The notes under the pieces: model-generated
Seen by the model: only the letters and a program-made list of their open reading frames with translations
What the model was told of the DNA's origin: nothing
The model's database searches: none
Shown here: positions 25,869 through 34,125 of the stretch, in pieces
Layout: each line of letters begins with the position of its first letter
Numbering within the stretch: position 1 is the stretch's first letter
NCBI RefSeq assembly: GCF_017565645.3
Contig: NZ_CP086137.1
Location: 62,001-126,000, forward strand
Source of the DNA: Bradyrhizobium barranii subsp. barranii
Lineage (GTDB): Bacteria > Pseudomonadota > Alphaproteobacteria > Rhizobiales > Xanthobacteraceae
DNA: 64,000 bases
Reading direction: 5' to 3'
Program-made: the position numbers and the translations under genes

Positions 25869-28327
25869 GCGGCTGGTTTTTGGAACGCCTCGAGATCGAG
25901 GGTGTACGCGGCATCAACAATGAGGGTGATCCTCTGGTGTTGAGTTTCGCGCACGATGCCGTCAACTCCGTTTCCGCGCCCAACGGCGTCGGCAAGAGCT
26001 CTATCTTTGACGCACTCACATACGCATTGCGCAAGAAGATTCCGAAGCTCGACGAGCTGCCGGCGACGGAAAGCGGTGATTCTTACTACTTGAACCGCTT
26101 TCATTCAAAAAACACGGGAACGATTCGTTTGACCGTGCGGCCAGACGGCGGAGGGGCGCCCGTTTCGCTCACCATAACCCGCAACGCCCTCGGCGTTCGC
26201 AAGGTGACTTCCCCAGCCAACATCGACGGCGAGAAGCTTCTGGAGTCCCTCAACCGCGATTTCGTCCTGCTCGACCACAAGACGCTGCAGTCCTTCATCG
26301 ATGATAAGGCCCTCGACAGGGGGCGAGCCTTTGCGGGCTTGCTTGGACTCGCCGCATACTCGACCCTGCGTCAGGTACTGCAAGGGCTTGCCAACACGCG
26401 AGCCTTCAACAACCACTTCGAGGTTAAAGTCCTGACGCAACAGGAAACCTCCTTGAAGGCAACGATTGCCAAGCAGCAGGCTGAGGCGGTCGCGGCGTTT
26501 CAGTTACTGACGCAGACCTCTCTCCATGAGCAGAAAGATCACGCGGCTGCGATCGCAAAGGCACATGATGCGTTGCATCAGATCGCGGTTCTCATGCCGC
26601 ACTGCGCTGGCAAGAGCTTTGCTGATATAGCACTCGACGACTGCGTGGAGTCGATCAAGAAGGCTGAAGGAGGCGATGGTCCGGCGCGCCTGGCTACGTT
26701 GCGACGCCAGGAGACCACGTACACAAGCCAAATCTCGATGGGACCAACCGATGCGGACCATCAGCAACTGCTCGCGCTCGCGCAACAGCGCGACACTACG
26801 TTGTCAAAGACAGCTGGCCGGTTGCTGAAGGATCTTTACGCCGCGAGCCGCGCCGTTCTTGTGGATGAGTGTTGGCCGAACAAGAACAAGTGCCCGGCTT
26901 GCGAGCATGAAGGCTCCGGACCTTTGCTTCCCGACTTGGAGGTGCGCCTGGCCGCTTTCCAAGAGCTCGAGGACTGCACGGTCAACATCGATGCCGAATG
27001 GAAGGCAAAGTCGTGGAGCGATTTGCGCAAGCTGGAGGAGGCCCATGCCGTCAAGGATGAGAAGCTACTTTTCGCCAATCTGGCCCATAGGCCCGAATTG
27101 GCTCTAACCGCGGCGAACGTTGCAGATCTTTGGACCTGGCGAAACACGTTGATCGACCGAGCGTCGGCGGCCCTCAAGGACACAAAGACCAAGCGCGAGG
27201 CGCTGGAGAAGGAACTTCCGGCGTCCCTCGTTGCGGTCACGACCGCGGTTGAGGCCGCCAGACGCCTGCAGAAGGCTTGGAATGAAATCGAGGGCGCGCA
27301 GGCCTCTCTCACGAAAGTCACCGGCAAGCTTGCGGCCATCACGCGGATCAAGGCCTTCCTAGACCGGGCGAGTGAGACCTTCGCTACCGCGGAGGCGAAT
27401 CTTTCCAAGCGCCGGTTGGCCGCCGTCGAGCCCCTGTGTCAGAAGTTCTTCGGCTCGATCATGTACCAGCCTGTCAAGCCGTCGCTGGCCAAGGCCGATG
27501 GTGCCGAGGCTCTTTCTATCGGTCTGTCCGAGTTTTTCACGCTCAAGAACGTGTCCGCGCAGGCGCTCCTCTCTGAGAGCTTCCGCAACGCGTTTGCCGT
27601 GTCGGTCTACCTGGCGGCGGCGATGCTTTATGGAGGCGAGCCGCGGTTCGTGGTTCTTGACGATGTGACCTCCAGCTTCGACGCGGGGCACCAATTCCAC
27701 CTGATGGAGCTCATTCGTACCCAGTTTGCGCGTCCGATGCAGGCTGACGGGCCACAAGTCATTCTTCTGAGCCATGACACCCTCCTCGAGAAGCGTTTCA
27801 ACCGCAACAGCGGCCAGGGGTGGCGACATCAACGGTTGGAAGGGACAGCCCGCACGGCCGTGTTGCCGCAATCTGATGCGGTCAATCGTGTTCGTGATGC
27901 CACTTTGCGGTTCCTGCAGGCCGGCCAGATCGACGACGCGGCGCCGCGACTTCGTCAGTACCTGGAGCATCGGCTACTGGAGATCATCCAGAAAGTGAAA
28001 ATCCCGGTCCCGATTGATTTCGCGCTCGACGACAACAATAAGCAGGTGGGCAATGCGGTGGCCGCGATCGAGGCGGCCGTGAAGTTGCACAAGGCCGCCG
28101 GCGATCTGATCCTGGATGCAGCACAGCAAGCGGGCCTACAGACTCATATGGCCAGTATCACCGGCAATTTCGTGGCCCACTACGCGACGGGGACGACCAA
28201 CGCGTTCTCCAGCCCATCCTTGCAGGGCGTGATGCAAGCAATCGACACCTATGCCGAATGCTTCATGTGCGAGGATCCGCCTGGCAGCGGCACCAAGCGC
28301 TTCTACCGCTCACTGAATAAACGATGA
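25865..28327 (+). CDS. Rad50/SMC-like ATPase with zinc hook and possible HEPN-like C-terminus
   Basis: 820 residues. Walker A APNGVGKSS at residues 38-46. Long charged coiled-coil arms on both sides of a CPAC zinc-hook motif (Cys343, Cys346). An ABC-like signature region (LKNVSAQALLSESFRNAFAV) precedes Walker B FVVLDDVTSSFD (Asp599-600) and the H-loop LLSHD. After the ATPase head there are about 190 more residues: a helical RLRQYLEHRLLEIIQ segment, then TGNFVAHYATG (Asn768, His772), then a CFMCED end. N-x-x-A-H after a preceding Arg-rich helix resembles HEPN ribonuclease or RloC-type effector ends; this part is inference. The start is fixed by overlap with the upstream small gene. Rad50-like proteins tether DNA ends, and defence relatives sense phage DNA. 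The protein is intact and, with 25674 and 28412, forms the best-preserved unfamiliar cluster in the window. Confidence 0.8.
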   Translation: MSGWFLERLEIEGVRGINNEGDPLVLSFAHDAVNSVSAPNGVGKSSIFDALTYALRKKIPKLDELPATESGDSYYLNRFHSKNTGTIRLTVRPDGGGAPVSLTITRNALGVRKVTSPANIDGEKLLESLNRDFVLLDHKTLQSFIDDKALDRGRAFAGLLGLAAYSTLRQVLQGLANTRAFNNHFEVKVLTQQETSLKATIAKQQAEAVAAFQLLTQTSLHEQKDHAAAIAKAHDALHQIAVLMPHCAGKSFADIALDDCVESIKKAEGGDGPARLATLRRQETTYTSQISMGPTDADHQQLLALAQQRDTTLSKTAGRLLKDLYAASRAVLVDECWPNKNKCPACEHEGSGPLLPDLEVRLAAFQELEDCTVNIDAEWKAKSWSDLRKLEEAHAVKDEKLLFANLAHRPELALTAANVADLWTWRNTLIDRASAALKDTKTKREALEKELPASLVAVTTAVEAARRLQKAWNEIEGAQASLTKVTGKLAAITRIKAFLDRASETFATAEANLSKRRLAAVEPLCQKFFGSIMYQPVKPSLAKADGAEALSIGLSEFFTLKNVSAQALLSESFRNAFAVSVYLAAAMLYGGEPRFVVLDDVTSSFDAGHQFHLMELIRTQFARPMQADGPQVILLSHDTLLEKRFNRNSGQGWRHQRLEGTARTAVLPQSDAVNRVRDATLRFLQAGQIDDAAPRLRQYLEHRLLEIIQKVKIPVPIDFALDDNNKQVGNAVAAIEAAVKLHKAAGDLILDAAQQAGLQTHMASITGNFVAHYATGTTNAFSSPSLQGVMQAIDTYAECFMCEDPPGSGTKRFYRSLNKR

Positions 28328-28411
28328 TGCGCCTTCATCGCCTTAGTTGAAGGCGGCGAATCCGCTGGTAGAATCCGAACTATGTCTACTTAGAAGGAGT
28401 GGCGACCAGCT

Positions 28412-29530
28412 ATGTCTCCTGTCGGCGCCATGTATGTCGGCCGATCTAAGGAGTTTGAGAAGCTGAAATCTCTCCTGACTGGAGAATTTCCGCGAAGCGT
28501 CGTCGTGACGGGCCTGGGCGGGATTGGAAAGACGAGCTTTGTTCAAATGTTTGCCCACGCCGCTGCGGATTTATTTCCCGACGGCGTGGAGTTCTTAAGT
28601 GCGCCACTCCACGAGGCCAGGGCGGCACAGCCCATTGGGCTACCGGCTCCCATCGTCGCCCGATTTCTGTTGGTAGTCGATGATCTCGACAGGGTGTCAT
28701 GGGAAGCCCAGTCTCAGTTGATGAAGCAGCTTGACGAGGCTCACTTCCGGTATCCAAATCTGCGAAGCATCGTGATTTCGCGTGTCCAACTCGCACGTAT
28801 GTCCTCCGAGCAGATCGTGCTGGGCGGCCTGGATGAGCGAGAGTTCTACCTGCTCGCTAACAACGTCGCTGAGGAGATGGGGGCGTCCCTCCAGCTGCAA
28901 GACCTTCAACGGCTGCGAGAAATCTCACAGGGACACCCCGCAATTGTGAGTTTGGCACTGCAGGAGCTCCGCAGCGGTCGGAGCGATGCCATAGGTGAGA
29001 TACTCCGTCACCTGCGAGGTTTTCGAGCAAATGGCCTTGTGGGGCCTGACGGCAGGCCGCTGAAGGGCGATTCCGAGCGGCAGGTCATTGTTGAGGTCAG
29101 CACGGCCAACGATGAGATCCTCAAGCTTCTGAGGGCCGAGCCAGAACTGGTGAGGAGCCTACCGCCCCGCAAGTTTGAAGAGTTGGTCGGAGAGATACTG
29201 GCCAAGATGGGCTACGAGATCACATTGACCCCCGAAAAGAGGGGCGGTGGATTCGACATCTATGCCGCACGAAAAGAAGGATTAGGGCAATTCCTCTATT
29301 TGGTCGAATGCAAGCGATACGCTCCTACGCACAAAGTGGGAGTCGAGATCGTGCGATCGCTTCATGGGGTTCTTCAGGCCGAGCGAGCGACCGCCGGCGC
29401 AATCGTCACAACGTCATTCTTTACGTCAGGGGCCAGGGAATATCAGCAGCGCATTGAACACCAGATGCAACTGCACGACTACATCACGCTCCAGACCTGG
29501 ATAAAGGGATTCCCGCTCACTCGAAGTTAG
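28412..29530 (+). CDS. STAND-type ATPase fused to Mrr-like restriction nuclease
   Basis: 372 residues. The N-terminal half is a compact NB-ARC/STAND NTPase: MYVGRSKEFEKLK entry motif, P-loop GLGGIGKT (residues 34-41), Walker B RFLLVVDDLDRV and a GHPAIVSLAL sensor-like motif. The C-terminal 120 residues are an Mrr-type PD-(D/E)xK nuclease: KFEELVGEILAKMGYEITLT, Asp282 in GGFDIYAA and E299-C-K301 in VECKRYAP. An AGAAGGAG ribosome site lies before ATG 28412; ATG 28430 is an alternative. The gene starts 84 bp after the zinc-hook ATPase on the same strand. Avs-type immune proteins combine STAND and nuclease modules but carry a large C-terminal sensor. Here the nuclease is C-terminal and the sensor is absent, suggesting the neighbouring ATPase supplies recognition. 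Fully intact. Confidence 0.82.
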   Translation: MSPVGAMYVGRSKEFEKLKSLLTGEFPRSVVVTGLGGIGKTSFVQMFAHAAADLFPDGVEFLSAPLHEARAAQPIGLPAPIVARFLLVVDDLDRVSWEAQSQLMKQLDEAHFRYPNLRSIVISRVQLARMSSEQIVLGGLDEREFYLLANNVAEEMGASLQLQDLQRLREISQGHPAIVSLALQELRSGRSDAIGEILRHLRGFRANGLVGPDGRPLKGDSERQVIVEVSTANDEILKLLRAEPELVRSLPPRKFEELVGEILAKMGYEITLTPEKRGGGFDIYAARKEGLGQFLYLVECKRYAPTHKVGVEIVRSLHGVLQAERATAGAIVTTSFFTSGAREYQQRIEHQMQLHDYITLQTWIKGFPLTRS

Positions 29531-30068
29531 CGGAATATTCCATAATCTATGTTATGCGAACGCAGATAGTTAAATAGAATCACCTGGATAGCGCTGCTAA
29601 GCTCCATAACACAAATGATCAAGGATCTAGAGAGCTTCTATTCCAGCGGGGTGCGTATCCGCCCTACGCGATCTCGACGGCATCAATATTCTGGTTGAAT
29701 GAGACCCCATCGGACTGCCCTGCTCGTCCGCGACCGCGCCGTTGTCGATCGGCGCGATCCTGGTCTCTGTCATCCAGGATGGCCATAGGATCTTCTGCTA
29801 GGGGGTCACAGAAGCAGAAGTGCGTTCACATCATGGCTGGTTAGGAGCGACAAAACATACCACGTATATGATCGAGAACAGCGTGCCTAACCCTAAACAC
29901 CGCGACGCGATCGCAAGTCAGAAAAGCAACGGGCTCTCATCTCTCAGCAGTACACTCCCAAAGCCCAATGGTATCTGCATCGTTCGGAAGCTATTCAAGA
30001 ACTTAAATCCGACAAGCGCGAACGCGACCATCACGACCATAAGTATCGATATCACTGGGATCGGCGGA
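29531..30068. other. Gene-poor stretch after the STAND-Mrr gene
   Basis: AT-richer than its surroundings. GGAATATTCC right after the stop and CATAA/TTATG may form a weak terminator. A plus frame at 29820-30098 lacks codon bias and is not supported. On the minus strand a hydrophobic stretch (IPVISILMVVMVAFALVGFK, about 30055-29995) might be the end of a lost membrane protein. Confidence 0.3.
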
Positions 30069-30407
30069 TCAGCTACCCAGAATGCCGCGCATCTCTGATA
30101 AAACTTCGATCATCAAACGAGGCTTGATGCGACCGAGCCGTTCCGCGTCGCGCGCCTCTATCGTCGCTATCTTACAAGGTCGAATGATGGAGGGAGCAGG
30201 CAGACCGGCCTCTTCGTAGCGACTGATTGCAATATCCCCGGGCCATGTTCTGTTTTCAGCACTCGTGATCATCACCACCCAAAGAAGGTTTCCATTTTCC
30301 CCGATGCCTCCTGTGGATACAACGAGTGCCGGGCGATGCTGACGAGTTGATCGATCAGTGTACGGGAAAGGAACCCTAACGACGTCACCCTGCTTAAAGG
30401 CTGGCAT
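30069..30407 (-). CDS. mazF: MazF/PemK-family mRNA interferase toxin
   Basis: 112 residues from ATG 30407 (MPAFKQGDVVRVPFPYTDRS). The GDVVRVPFPYTD start, RPALVVST strand, WVVMITSAENRTWPGDI core and IIRPCKIATIEARDA segment are those of MazF/PemK ribonucleases, which cleave mRNA at short sites and arrest growth. The start is chosen because it overlaps the end of the antitoxin gene by 14 bp, the normal coupled order; the longer in-frame start at 30461 lies inside mazE. The toxin appears complete. As a pair it stabilises the region or acts in stress or phage response. Confidence 0.85.
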   Translation of the reverse strand: MPAFKQGDVVRVPFPYTDRSTRQHRPALVVSTGGIGENGNLLWVVMITSAENRTWPGDIAISRYEEAGLPAPSIIRPCKIATIEARDAERLGRIKPRLMIEVLSEMRGILGS

Positions 30408-30609
30408 AGGCTTTCCGATCTGCCTCGCTGTCCCATTCGCTGAAGGTGACGAAGGGATCATCGACCAGAGCAGGTTCAGCCTTTGTCAGCACGACCTTAT
30501 CACCAGTGATCGTATAAGCGATCTCATCACCTTCCTTCAGATGCAGAGCGGTTCGGACTGCCTGGGGGATCGTGGTTTGAGCTTTGGTAGTCAGTTTACT
30601 CGTAATCAT
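30394..30609 (-). CDS. mazE: AbrB/MazE-family antitoxin
   Basis: 71 residues from ATG 30609 (MITSKLTTKAQTTIPQAVRT). The SpoVT/AbrB swapped-hairpin DNA-binding fold is followed by the GDEIAYTITGDKVVLTKAEP strand pair and a toxin-binding tail rich in acidic residues (DDPFVTFSEWDSEADRKAYA). An ATG 18 bp upstream (30627) is less typical. GGAGGGG precedes 30609. Expected to repress its own promoter through the palindromes just upstream. Confidence 0.85.
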   Translation of the reverse strand: MITSKLTTKAQTTIPQAVRTALHLKEGDEIAYTITGDKVVLTKAEPALVDDPFVTFSEWDSEADRKAYASL

Positions 30610-30632
30610 GCGCACCCCTCCAGTCAAGGACT

Positions 30633-30656
30633 TTCCTTACTGTAAGGAATTTCCTT
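30633..30656 (-). promoter_or_regulatory. Overlapping palindromic operator for mazEF
   Basis: TTCCTTACTGTAAGGAA (30633-30649) is a perfect 8-bp-arm palindrome and overlaps a second one, AAGGAATTTCCTT (30644-30656). They lie 24-47 bp before the mazE start, the usual place for AbrB-type antitoxin binding and autorepression. Confidence 0.65.
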
Positions 30657-30963
30657 TCAATTTCAAGCCACAATAGCTGCGGAAGGACGCGGGGCTGGCG
30701 GGGCTCTTGCCTAGCAATACCTCTAACGGTGCACCAGGCCGGCGCCGCCCACGATCCCTTTCTAAAGAAAGTAGCCGGGAGACGTACTTTGGTCGGAAGT
30801 CGCCACTTTTCGCGGCCCGTCGCCGACGTCGAGATCAGATTTTTAACAGCTTGCAAGGGATATAGGGGACCTACTTTGATCGGCGCCACCAAGATAGCGC
30901 CGGCGCCGGCCGACCAACGCTCGACGCGGCCTAAGGCACGCTCGGTCGCACCGATCCAGCGTC
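30657..30963. other. No gene recognised
   Basis: GC-rich stretch with long open frames on both strands that lack any protein-like motif. I see no RNA gene or repeat here. Confidence 0.3.
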
Positions 30964-31194
30964 CTAGGGCAGCAGCTTCCCCAGCGCCGTGGTGAGGCAT
31001 TCACGGGCCCATGCGACTGCTTTTGCCTGGGCTTCCTCTTCGTCGTCCGCGACGCCCTGCGCCACTACATCGTCACTGACGTCCGTAACACACCATCGCC
31101 AGGCTTCCTGATAGAAAAACGTATCGAAACGCAGCACATCGGCGTTGAAGGTATGGCCGGCTGCGCTCTTTTTCCATTCCACCGGCATCTGCAT
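30964..31194 (-). CDS. Small hypothetical protein
   Basis: 76 residues: MQMPVEWKKSAAGHTFNADV then FYQEAWRWCVTDVSDDVVAQ and a helical, acidic ADDEEEAQAKAVAWARECLT end. The pattern of an aromatic beta-hairpin followed by an amphipathic helix is reminiscent of the small DNA-mimic or stress proteins common on rhizobial islands, but no family is recognised. Codon use fits a real gene. Confidence 0.5.
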   Translation of the reverse strand: MQMPVEWKKSAAGHTFNADVLRFDTFFYQEAWRWCVTDVSDDVVAQGVADDEEEAQAKAVAWARECLTTALGKLLP

Positions 31195-31232
31195 CCCTCA
31201 GAGAATAGCCCCCTTGCGCTTTCGTCCTCGCT

Positions 31233-31442
31233 CTAATCATTGCGGGCATGACCATTGGTCAAGACTGCGAGCGTCGGGAGCGCACGGTCGACGAAAGCTA
31301 TGTCGTCACCGACATGCACGCCGTCGCCATCCCCACGCGGATAGTAGCCGGGCAGATCCACGGTGACGCTCCGCCGCACATAGGTGACCGTAAATGGCCG
31401 CACGCCACGGGGCAGAATCTCGCCCGTCTCAGGCGAAAGCAT
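31233..31442 (-). CDS. YgiT/MqsA-type antitoxin fragment
   Basis: 69 residues: MLSPETGEILPRGVRPFTVT, then VTVDLPGYYPRGDGDGVHVG and DDIAFVDRAL. This resembles the N-terminal zinc/strand domain of YgiT-type (MqsA-like) antitoxins, in which the DLPGYYP and GVHVGDDM segments are conserved. The normal protein continues with a helix-turn-helix domain of about 60 residues. Here it ends soon after DRAL with an unrelated tail, so it is either a truncated antitoxin or a stand-alone short form. No partner toxin lies beside it. Confidence 0.45.
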   Translation of the reverse strand: MLSPETGEILPRGVRPFTVTYVRRSVTVDLPGYYPRGDGDGVHVGDDIAFVDRALPTLAVLTNGHARND

Positions 31443-32057
31443 TGTTTCGAAAGAGTGCCGGCCCTCGTGGTCATTGCGACTTCTCCGCGTATTGCAGCCG
31501 TCCAGATGATTGCAAATCCATCCGACCTCCTGAAGTCGAGCCCGGCATCATCAGTCTGATCCCCGGAGCCGCGGTGGCAGGCAACCCGCGGCAACGGCGC
31601 GCGCAGCCTGCAAGGGCGTCTCTTCTTCCTCTAGGCCAGCCGGCGGCAATCGGGCTCTTTCGCGTCTCGTTGATGCTCTTGAGTATCTGCCGGGCCTCTG
31701 GGCGATGCCGGCGTCGGCCAGGCCGATCAGCAGGCTGCGGTGTTCAGCAGATGTGCGTTCTTCAGGCGCGCAATGCGCAGTTCAGGGACATCCGAGTCTT
31801 CGAACGGCACCAGCGGGATCATCGCCGGATACCCTGCCTTGCCAAGGCCCTCGCATGCTCGTCGACGGCGATCTCGCCCAATTGTCCGGTCGGCGCCGGA
31901 AGCGCGGAGAAGGAGCTGGAGGACGCTTTGAAGAACAAGCTCCGATGCCGAGATCGACGCCTACCTGCCGGCGCCGCTGAAGCGGTCAATGCCGGCTCGG
32001 GATGAGGCTCCTGAAATGTGCCGCGGCGCGACTGCAGGTCTCACCGAAGACGGTCGC
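31443..32057. other. Eroded stretch without supported genes
   Basis: Overlapping open frames on both strands reflect high GC. A short minus-strand piece (MIPLVPFEDSDVPELRIARL, about 31826 down) reads like protein and then stops. Best regarded as decayed coding DNA. Confidence 0.3.
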
Positions 32058-32387
32058 TCATTGACGGTCGGAGCTCGCAAGACCGCGCCTTGTCTTCCTG
32101 CCCAGGCGTTCCTGGGCCGGCGCTTCGGGCTCCCTCTTTGGCATGTCCACCAGGACCTTCCCGGGCGGCATCATCAATTCCGCGAGCTCGAGACCGAGTG
32201 CGATCGCGATCCTGTCCAGTGACTGCAACGTCGGATTTACCGTTCCCGCTTCGAGCCCGCTGATCAGCGCCTGGCGCAGGCGCGAAGCGTCGGCAAGGTC
32301 ATATTGCGACCAGGACTTTTGCAGGCGACGCTGTCGCAAATTGCGTGCAAGCAGCCGCTTTGTGTGGGCCGGATTTCGCCGCTTCAT
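32058..32387 (-). CDS. XRE-family transcriptional regulator
   Basis: 109 residues from ATG 32387 (MKRRNPAHTKRLLARNLRQR). The cro/C1 helix-turn-helix is complete: SWSQYDLADASRLRQALISG then LEAGTVNPTLQSLDRIAIAL. The rest is a basic tail. The frame is open upstream, but the earlier part covers the repeat-bearing promoter region and is not protein-like. Two copies of ACGCTATRACGT lie 38-68 bp upstream and are likely its own operator. Such regulators often control prophage or toxin genes; no clear target remains nearby. Confidence 0.72.
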   Translation of the reverse strand: MKRRNPAHTKRLLARNLRQRRLQKSWSQYDLADASRLRQALISGLEAGTVNPTLQSLDRIAIALGLELAELMMPPGKVLVDMPKREPEAPAQERLGRKTRRGLASSDRQ

Positions 32388-32424
32388 CCGGCAGGATGAT
32401 GCATTTCGCGCGCGCCGACCAAAC

Positions 32425-32455
32425 ACGCTATAACGTATGAAATACGCTATGACGT
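32425..32455 (-). promoter_or_regulatory. Direct repeats upstream of the XRE gene
   Basis: ACGCTATAACGT (32425-32436) and ACGCTATGACGT (32444-32455) are 12-bp repeats differing at one base, 19 bp apart start to start. Their position before an XRE gene suggests an autoregulatory operator. Confidence 0.5.
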
Positions 32456-32698
32456 GTTCTGTGCACCGATTTCGCCGAACCACCTTCCCTTAGTCCGCGC
32501 CTCCTCTTGGCGGACCACTTTTCGCGGCGCTCGCCGCCCTGCAACCGGGCCCGTCCGGAGTTTTCCCCGTTCCCCTAATGGCATCGCCTTGACTCAATGC
32601 TCCCGGCGAGTCGGTCTAGAAAGCGATAACGTAACCAACGGGCCAGTGGATTTGGTGAGAGGAATGGATCATGACGAGACGTCAGCAACCCAATTTTT

Positions 32699-32947
32699 AT
32701 GGTGATGCCCATGCGCGACGAAAACGGCGGAAAGTCCTGGCACATCATTGACGGGCGACGCGTCATCTCGACGGGCTTTTCAGCCGACCAACATGTCGCC
32801 GCCGTTCGCGCGTTCCGGAAGTACCACGTCGACAAAGAGCAGAAGCGATCCACCCGTGCAATGAGGCATCGCGAAAGAGAACGCTCCGCCGAACCGCACG
32901 CGACAAGCGATGTGCCCCTTTCGTCTGAGACATCCGTCCCCTCTTGA
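32699..32947 (+). pseudogene. N-terminal piece of a phage-type tyrosine integrase
   Basis: The segment MRDENGGKSWHIIDGRRVIS then TGFSADQHVAAVRAFRKYHV resembles the arm-binding N-terminus of island integrases (pattern W.I.DG.R.ISTG....D...AE.AL..Y...K). After about 45 residues the sequence becomes Arg/Ser-rich and unrelated, and no catalytic R/H/R/Y region follows. It probably marks the old integrase end of an island. The assignment is tentative. Confidence 0.4.
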
Positions 32948-32964
32948 GCCAATCCATGTCATTC

Positions 32965-33810
32965 GACCTCCAATATTGACCCCCGTATTGCCGCATCTGC
33001 GAAACCTTGATGTCGCCATTGCCAATGACCATCCGATGTCGATTAATCGGTCGCGCCAGATGGCTTTCCCGGCTTGCTCGACGAGAGGGGCTGTGGGCGG
33101 GTGGGGCCCTATCGAGCCGTCCACAACCCCGGGCAATGGGGCAGCGGTCGTGGCGTCGTCGAGCGGGCTCTGGGCGACCAACCGTCCGGCAGCCCTCCGT
33201 CTGAGCGCCCTCAGCAGACGTTGCACAATCGAATGCTGTCTCTTTCCGAACTCCTCGGGGTATTTCTCGCGCAGCCGGCCGACAATTGCGAGCGCCGTCA
33301 GTTGCGGCTGCTCTGCGAGCCACGCTTCGATCGCGGCAATATGCGGGTCGAGCTTGGACGGCATGCGAAGTCTTATAGGACCAACGAGTTCGCCGGTGCG
33401 TGGCACGCGGCTCGCCGACCGTCGCGGTCTTGCCGAGCGTCTTCGCGAACGTCGCCGCGGTCGCTGGCAGGATGCTAGTGTGAGCGGGTTGCAGGCGGCG
33501 CGCTTGTCCGGCACGACGATCGACGCGATCGCCTAGTTCCTCTTGGGTTGCGCGAATCTCCGCCAACAGCGCGACCGGATCGAGCGAGCGATACTGATCG
33601 CGTAGCCGTTTCGTCACGGTCGCGGTCACCTTGGAATGCGCCAAGGCACGCTCATAGGGCGTCGATGGGAGATGATAGCGCTTGATCACTTTAGCCCCTT
33701 CGCGACGCTTCTCCTTCAGCTCGATCGACGTGACGTAGGGCCGTGCCGCCGCGTAGAGGCCGGCCCATCATGCGCGCTGTCTCGACGCCATCGAAGCGGC
33801 CATAGCCCAT
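32965..33810 (-). pseudogene. Degenerate rve/Mu-type IS transposase (3' part)
   Basis: Pieces in different minus-strand frames keep the order of a known transposase C-terminus: VRRLMGYGRFDGVETARMMG (33820 down), TSIELKEKRREGAKVIKRYH, LPSTPYERALAHSKVTATVT, SLDPVALLAEIRATQEELGD, then LDPHIAAIEAWLAEQPQLTA and IVQRLLRALRRRAAGRLVAQ (to about 33150). The catalytic DDE half is missing and there are several frame changes. Non-functional. The non-coding end near 32965 (CCAATATTGACCCC) looks like the element terminus. Confidence 0.6.
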
Positions 33811-34125
33811 GAGGCGGCGGACAAATCGACCAAGTAGCAACTTTGCTTGTCGGGCCGTATCGAACGCGGAGAATTATTCAAAGCGACGTCTGGACCTGAT
33901 CTTGCGAGCGCTTGGATTGGCCTGGATGTTTGACCAATTTGTGATCGTGTTGCCCGCAGCTAGCGAGCTAACCGAGTACCAACGAACCCTCGTTGACTGC
34001 TTGCAGCACGTCAAAGGCCGCAATCTCGGACTTACGCCCGCCCTCGCCCTAGCGTCCACCCAATTCAGATCCAGGAATTGTAGTGCCCGTTGGTTATTGC
34101 GTCGACCAACGCGGTTCTCACGCAG
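33811..34125. other. Unassigned DNA
   Basis: A plus frame contains ELTEYQRTLVDCLQHVKGRN followed by [14 protein letters not shown], which looks protein-like but is not recognised and runs out of frame into the dinB remnant. Confidence 0.25.

Noticed and set aside
25865..28327. Calling the zinc-hook protein RloC or Lamassu LmuB
   Set aside because: The hook and ATPase fit broadly, but the RloC nuclease signature is not clear and no Lamassu nuclease partner is adjacent.
29820..30098. 92-codon plus-strand ORF
   Set aside because: No codon bias, ribosome site or motif; composition looks non-coding.
30596..31000. 134-codon minus-strand ORF upstream of mazE
   Set aside because: It runs through the mazE start and operator, has no motif and is Arg/Pro-rich.
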